Notes under the pieces: model-generated | Seen by the model: the letters and a program-made list of their open reading frames with translations, nothing else | Databases searched by the model: none | What the model was told of the DNA's origin: nothing | Shown here: in pieces, positions 57,770 through 64,000 of the stretch | Numbering within the stretch: the first letter of the stretch is position 1 | Layout: each line of letters begins with the position of its first letter | Position numbers and translations under genes: made by a program | Source: Saccopteryx bilineata | Lineage: Eukaryota > Chordata > Mammalia > Chiroptera > Emballonuridae | Assembly: GCF_036850765.1 (NCBI RefSeq) | Contig: NC_089492.1 | Location: 68,696,982-68,760,981 of the forward strand | Direction of reading: 5' to 3' | DNA length: 64,000 nucleotides

Positions 57770-59990
57770 AAAGTGAGTAGAAGTTGAACTGATGAGAATT
57801 TGGCCCATATGCTTTATTATTGCTAGAATGGATCAGTTTCATCTCAGTGCCTGCACAGTTATGTTGCACATTAATGTGAAATATTGTGAATGTTTTAACC
57901 AAGGTATCAACTATGAAATAGTTTATCCAAAACATTATGATTACAAACGCGATAATAGAAACAGTTTAAACTAGGAGAGAATGCTCTGTTAAAGAGGATT
58001 AGAAAGACCATTTATTGAATAGTATGGATTTCTTCCAAGCCCCTGTGTGCAGAAAGCATGCAGTGCGTGAATAATTCATCTAGAAATTCTATCGTGAAGT
58101 TGTATCAGTTTCCAGAGTAAAACCTGGCCATGGAGGAGGAAAATACATCAACATCTGTGACAAGCTCTATGAAGAGACAGTGGCAAAGCCTTTCAGGCAC
58201 CAGGAGCAAAGCAAAATATAATAAATTCACTTAAGTGTCAAATTTGTGTCGGCTGAATAATGACACCATATGTCTGGGTTGCTATGTCACTGTAGGCTGC
58301 TCTGAAAAACCACATGGCTTCATAGAAACGGCTGTCAGCCTGGGGAAAAACTTTGCTGGCTACTGCTTTTCTGTCCAAGAAAACAGAGGCTGCCCATTAA
58401 GTGCAACATCCAATTATCAGAAATAACTGGAGATTTTTGTTTAGTTTTAATTAATTTGTCAGCATCAAGAGTTAGCTTGCCGTTAGAGTTGGGCATGTAT
58501 GGCTGAGCTGTCTTAAGAGCATTTCTTCAAATCCTTCAAATGATTTGTTGCCAGGCTTTGAAACTCATCAGTTGGCCTGCTCTGTGTGAGTCTTCATGAC
58601 ACACCCTATCATCATACAGCACTCTGAGCCACTATCCTTGCAGGATTTTATAGGCAGTCTTACTAACCCTCACCATATCCCCAGGAGGAATTGAGGACTC
58701 AGATATTATTTGGCTCCAAGCAAACTGAGGCACAGAAAGGTTATGGCCACATCAGCCCTTGGAAGACATGACTTTGGAGACAACTCAACATTCTTTACGT
58801 GAGGTAGTTGTCATTGAACCAAGGAGTGCCAGACACCCTTTATGGGAAGTGGGGTTTGTCATTCTCTGCTGGGCCTCCACCTCCTTCTGCTGACATGCAC
58901 AGTGCCGGACCAGTGCCTGCTTTGTGGCCACGTGGCCACTCCAAAGGCTCGGTGCCCGGTTCAGTAGCCACGTGAGTGAGGATTCCGCAGGTTGCGTAGA
59001 AGGATGCTGTTACCAGAGTGTTTGTGCTTGAACACAGGCCTCACTGCATGACAATTATGTCCTCTGAACAGCATGGGTCTCTGCAGAGTTCACAGCCCAC
59101 CTCTCTGTGGAATTGGCAGTCCCCTCTCAGCTCTACACAGCTGGCTGTGTGCCTCTGTGGTCCCTCATAATCACCAATAGTACTTAAAGTCAACTGTGGC
59201 CAAGATAAAGCATTTGGAATGGGTTATAACTAATTTTAATCACAGGGGCATAGGCAGGACTAAGGAAATTGTGTGAATCAATAGTTTATTAGAAAAATTA
59301 CATATATAGTATATTAATTTTCCACAGAAGAGCATTCCCCCAAAGAACTTAAAAACACTAAATTAACTTTTATCCAGTGATCATTTTAAGAGTGGTTTCT
59401 AAGAAAATGGTGAATATCTGAATCTCTTGGCGAGCTCTCGTGTGTATGAGTGAGTATGTGTACTCACAGAGACACGGATCTGCTGGGTCTGGGGAACAGC
59501 CTGGGGTCACTAAAGCGCCTCCCCCAGAGAAAGCTGATGTGAAGCTGTTGGTTCTTCAGAGGGCCACACATGCCCAGTTCCTCTAGCCTTGCCTTGTGGG
59601 AGCATGCAACACCAAGTGCAAAGTGGAACAGATGAAAAAAGATCTGTGGTTTCCTTGCCAGACAGAGGTGTTCCCCTTTCAGCAGTGCAATGTAAAGAAA
59701 TGGAGAAGATACTGTAAATGCAGCAGTTCAGACTGAATCTGAAAAATGGAGTTTGTGGCATGTAAAGGAGGTCTGGGAGCAGCCAGAGCCAGCGTGTTTC
59801 TGCTTGATTTCTGCCCCACCACCATGCTTAGTCCCATCCCAGCAGTTTGTGGCAACAATCCAGTTCTCTGTTGGCTGCTTTGCCTTCTCTTCAAATAAAG
59901 GTCAGAACTTATTCAGAGAAAAGATGACCCCATATTCAGAAGTGGAGCCTATTTCTCCACCACCTTGAGACTGTGACTGCTTTAATCAAT
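57767..59990. other. Unique DNA, candidate conserved block
   Basis: 57960-58440 is transposon-free, has balanced base composition and contains words such as 'agtgcaacatccaattatcag' and 'aataattcatctagaaattc'. It looks less decayed than neighbouring DNA. Around 58660-58760 the text 'ctcagatattatttggctccaagcaaactgaggcacagaaagg' may be a MIR scrap in reverse. No exon is recognised. Confidence 0.35.
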
Positions 59991-60410
59991 AGAGTATTTC
60001 AGAAGTGACACCATGTCAGTTCTCAGACGATACCTTTGAAAGGACTGGCAGCTTATGTTTCTCCTCTCTTGCAGCTTTCGTTCTGGAGTTGCTCCTCCTT
60101 GCAACCTAGCTGCATGCTGATGAGTAGCCTGAATCCCATGGAGTAGCTGCATTCAAGCATTTCAGTCAAAAGTTTTAGCTAATCTCCTGGCAAAGAGCCA
60201 ATGTCAACTGTCAGCCATCAGAGTGAGCCATCTTGGACATTGCAGCCTAATTGAGGCCCAGATAACTGTAGCCCAAGTCAACATCACATGGAACAGAAGT
60301 ACAATAGCACCCAACTGAGCCCAATGGAAATGCAGAATTACAAGGATTAACAGAAGAGTTGATGTTTTATACCACTAGGTATTGGGGTGGTTTGTTACAA
60401 CTGGACAAAG
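59991..60410 (+). mobile_element. MLT1-type LTR relic
   Basis: The end 'agagttgatgttttataccactaggtattggggtggtttgttacaactgg' fits the MLT1 3' end, and the upstream 'cagccatcagagtgagccatcttggac' and 'gaggcccagataactg' lie in the expected order. Solo, diverged, no coding sequence. Confidence 0.7.
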
Positions 60411-61495
60411 GGTCAATGTATTTCCCAGTCCATACCCGTCTGAAGGTAAACAATTGAGCCATAATTGTAGTTTCAATCTAGTATTTTGGGCTATACCTTC
60501 ACCTACTTAGTGGTAACTTCATTCCCTTTATATTTTCCCCACATAAGTTCTCTAATAGATATCTAGAACATATGACTTGTGAATTAGTCCCTTTGGCCAC
60601 CATGTAGCATTGGCTATTTTTTAAATTCTTATATTGATGACTCCTCTGACATGAGGTAATGACCCTTCTCCTGCTGACACTAAGAGTAGCAGCCTAGACT
60701 CCAATGTCTCTGAGAGCAACACTGCTGTTGATGGCTGTGATGACCGTAAAGATGACCACGGGCTTGCCAATGCCCGAAGGTGAAGGCCATGGTATCTGTA
60801 TCGTGGTGACATCTTTGTTACTAATTACTGGCACCATTGTGATTAATGTTTTGAATTTGTAAGGTCCCATGGGATTTTAGAAAGTAGTTTATTATTATAA
60901 TTGTTGACATAAGTGCCTATTTCCTTATGCTTAATAACTGTTTAATTGAAATCAAAAGTTAAGTCATACTGCTTAGAATCTATTATTTTTGGCAGGGAGG
61001 ATCCAAATAATCTGAATTAAGAACCCTTATCAGTGTTGCTGAAGTTGAAACATTTAGCTTATAAAGAAACTGACTAGACAAGTTGTTATAACAGAGTCCA
61101 GTTGGGGATGCTTCTTTGTCAGGTTTTCCTTAATAGGAACTCATGTTTTATTTGAGTGAGTAAAGTATTTGTCTTGCTTTTTATTCTTTAAATAACACGA
61201 GTAGAAGAATGATTTTTCTCTTTATACTTTAATGATAACCTTAATACATCCTAGCCTAACAAATAGCACATATTTAAGAAACAAAGATAGGCCATCCAGA
61301 TGAGAACAAATTTTCATCTCTAATGTACTAATTAGGTAAAGTTTAGTATTACATTTATTACCCTGATATAATGGGATTATTTCTGAGACATAGTGATATA
61401 TATTTCTCTTCTGTCTATTCTAAAGGGACTATGTCCCCCTCAAGGACTAAAGTTGAAACAGATGGGATATATTTGAAGTATAGGGTAATTGATGA
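60411..61495. other. Unique DNA, nothing recognised
   Basis: No repeat end, exon or RNA gene recognised. Confidence 0.45.
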
Positions 61496-61512
61496 AAAAT
61501 ATGAAGGTAAAT

Positions 61513-61831
61513 CCTAACTGGTGGTGGTGCAGTGGATAAAGGGTCGACTCAGAATACTGAGGTCACTGGTTTGAAATCCTGAGCTTGCTGGCTTTGAGCA
61601 CTGGCCTGTCAGCACAAGGTCTCTGGTTTGAGCAGGGAATCGTCCACATGATCCCAAAGCTCTTCAGCCTGAGCCCAAAGGTCACTGGCATGAAAAGCCT
61701 AAGGTCACAGATTTGAGTAAGGGGGCACTAGCATGGCCCTGGTCAAGGTACAAGCGAGAAGCTCAATGTACAACTAAAGTGCTAACAACTACAAGTTAAG
61801 GCTTCTTGCCCTCTCCCTGCCCCCCCCCCCC
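61513..61831 (+). mobile_element. tRNA-derived bat SINE with internal repeats, old
   Basis: A diverged target duplication (aaaatatgaaggtaaat at 61496-61512, aaaatataaagatgaat at 61832-61848; 14 of 17 match) flanks a copy of the same type as 32240-32606. The head is 'ctggtggtggtgcagtggataaag', and decayed 'ggtcactgg' repeats follow. The tail contains a poly-C run of 12 before the A-rich part. Confidence 0.88.
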
Positions 61832-61848
61832 AAAATATAAAGATGAAT

Positions 61849-62929
61849 ATAAATTAACGAGACAAAAAAAATGGGAGAACAATAGAGAATAAACAAACAT
61901 TGAGCAAGAAGGCATCAAGATGGAATTGTCTTCTGAGATTATGGTTTTGTATGTAGTTTTGAAAAATTGGAGGAAAGAAGAAAGTCCTTGTTACCTGGGC
62001 AACCAGACATCAAGAGATTAATGGGAAGATGAAGAGGAACTTTAGGCGTGAAACAGAATCTTCTTTGCTGTTCTCCTTTGAGATACTAAGAGAAATAAGT
62101 CCAGAAAAGGATTCTACTAACTGATTAGACAAGTTCCTACAGTGATGTGGTGATTGGACAATGATTAATCCCTTGTGACACTGATGCAGTTTCAATGTCA
62201 TGAAACATCTTAAAAAATCGAAAAGTTGGAAAGAATTGACCTCCATACTTTTTTAACCCCAAAATAAAGTTTTGGGGTCCATCTTCAGAAAGTTAAATAC
62301 CAATGTTAGAGAATTATTGCTGAATAGTTCTAAAAGTAAGTTGAGCTCCTTTGAGTTATGTTAAATGTGGTAATTTTCATAGTACAGTATAAATAGGTCC
62401 TTGCTTAGTTAACTTGGCTGCTTTTCCTCATAATGAACATCTGGTTAAATTCTTATATACAAATATGAAGGAATTATGTTTTTTGGAGATACAATTCTGG
62501 GAGCCCATTTGACACTTGGAACTCACTTTATCCTGCCAAAGGATGCTCTGACAACTTTCAAATTTTGAGACTCATTTTGTCAGACACATTGGCAAGATGT
62601 CTGCATTTGAAGTATAGCATTTTTAGGAGTAGGACCCATTAGCCAATTTGGAAGATTGTGAATTTTTGTTGGAACAATGAAGTTGAGTTCTAAACCCTTT
62701 CACCACATGTTATAAATATTAACAATGAAGGTAATGTGGGTGGTGGAGATTTTTTCTGAAATGGGGATTTCAATATTGGCTGAGATGATAATAAAGTCAT
62801 TCACAGAGAAACAGAACAGGAGGTTTTTCTAATTTTACATTTGCCTTATTTCTCATGAAGAAAACAAAGGAGTAAAAGACAGTTTCAGCATAGTGGTTAA
62901 GTTTATAAAATTAATGGATATAATGTGTT
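61849..62929. other. Unique DNA, nothing recognised
   Basis: AT-rich, no repeat end or exon recognised. Confidence 0.45.
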
Positions 62930-63245
62930 AGGCCAGATTATATAAGCATTTATAGTTTGAAATTTTGATGAGGCACATTGCTTAGTAGCTAAGAAGGCAA
63001 GTTTTACAGTCAGATTCCCTAGGCTAAAGCAATAGTCCTCTTGCTTATAAGCTATGTGAACTTGAGGCATAGAGAAATTATGCAACTTGCCCAATTTTCT
63101 TACCCTAGAGATTAATTATAGACTAGAGTTAATAATAGGACTGAACTCATAAAATAGTTGTAAAGATTTATTTTCGTTCTTGGTACAATATCTGGGAGGA
63201 AACTCTAAGTGCTCAATAAACATTAGTTATTGCTGTCATTATTTT
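62930..63245 (+). repeat. MIR SINE
   Basis: Forward MIR: 'ttgcttagtagctaagaaggcaagttttacagtcagattccctagg', 'ttataagctatgtgaacttgaggcatagagaaattatgcaacttgccc', then 'aaatagttgtaaagatttattt' and 'agtgctcaataaacattagttattgctgtcattatt'. Full length, with some insertions. Confidence 0.85.
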
Positions 63246-64000
63246 TGAATAGAAAAAATTGGACATGAACAAATTTATTCACTTAGGGAGAAAAAGGAGA
63301 AGAAATTTTCATTTGTTAGAATTCCCTAGTATCTTTCTGGTACCAGGAAAGACTATGAAGAAAATGAGAGAATTTCCACAATTATGTTCGTGCCTTCATG
63401 GGTTATTTCTTAAATGAGAATCTTATTTGTATTCCTTAATATGTTGAGTAATGGGTTTAATTCCTTTTATACCATTCCTTGAATAGATGCTAGGCTGGAA
63501 CACCTCTTCTACCTTGTTGGACATGAAAGACCCTCTAGCATCTCCTTCATTTTATTATTGAGCCAAAGTTATTTCAATGGGAAAGATGTTAAGTGGGCAC
63601 AGAAAGCACTGGTGGCTCCAGAGTATCTTGCCTCTGCCACCTGGCTGGTAGCATGGGGGGGGGGGCACTTTGACACAGCACTCAGGAGTAGGAGAGTGCA
63701 GTCCCAAATTTGGTGAATATACAAAGAAAAAAACATTATGGATGAGCTTGTCGTCTGCCCATCTGCAGAAGTAAGCTTTGTGATTGGAGTCTCAGTTGTG
63801 TGTTGATTATGAAGCTAGTGTGTTTCCAAATTGTCATGTAGGAAATTCAAAACTGTTCAGTTAAAGGCCCTAGACCTTTCCCTTGCATCCAATCAAAGTC
63901 AGCAGGGTGTTTTTCTTTCCCCAGAGAAAAGAATCTACTTAATACATTTAGATTACATATTCAAAGGGATCATTGCCTTTAGGGATGATGATAATTTACC
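63246..64000. other. Unique DNA with a poly-G run
   Basis: A run of 11 G lies at 63655-63665. No gene or repeat end is recognised up to the window edge. Confidence 0.45.

Overview
This is a stretch of mammalian nuclear DNA, most probably from a non-pteropodid bat. It shows no convincing cellular gene: no conserved exon series, no rRNA, no intact tRNA gene and nothing prokaryotic. Every long open frame with recognisable homology lies in a transposon. The bat assignment rests on several tRNA-derived SINE types with the chiropteran style of head (a 'ccctggccggttggttcag' promoter), on numerous LINE-1 copies including a full-length one (LINE-1 activity was lost in fruit bats), and on several hAT and Tc1/mariner elements, a DNA-transposon load that among mammals is typical of bats. 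I cannot fix the family from sequence alone; the SINEs differ from the standard vespertilionid VES type.

Layout. 1-4496: old unique DNA with a MIR, a MER5-like relic and a candidate conserved block near 3750-4200. 4497-12801: a minus-strand LINE-1 with a long 5'UTR and an internally deleted ORF1, carrying a nested SINE (7520-7914) and a nested hAT (11017-11805). 12802-17260: unique DNA, a second hAT (15271-16453), a third hAT-like element (16649-16939) and a detached LINE-1 5' end. 17260-26188: mostly unique, AT-rich DNA with MIR, L2, two tiny LINE-1 insertions, a SINE and a pentanucleotide microsatellite. 26189-31138: an old plus-strand LINE-1 with a 5' inversion, split by a younger minus-strand LINE-1 that has repeated 5'UTR units and internal deletions. 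31139-38828: unique DNA with SINEs, a 597-bp mariner derivative nested in an old LINE-1 tail, and an MLT1-type LTR. 38829-45213: a full-length plus-strand LINE-1 with 14-bp target duplications, broken by frameshifts, stops and a SINE. 45214-64000: unique DNA with MIR, L2 and MLT1 relics, four SINEs, a fourth hAT carrying one of them, and (TG)n and (AC)n microsatellites.

The window reads as a gene desert or a long intron built in layers. The oldest layer is MIR, L2, MER5 and MLT1; above it lie old LINE-1 pieces, then hAT and mariner DNA transposons, then younger LINE-1 and bat SINEs. Nesting with intact target duplications gives the relative order of several insertions. The most notable items are the mariner derivative that keeps only a DNA-binding-domain frame, the roughly 117-bp repeats in one LINE-1 5'UTR, the two unlike LINE-1 5'UTR types, the twin-primed LINE-1 with a second LINE-1 inside it, and a LINE-1 5' stub abutting a hAT-like element.
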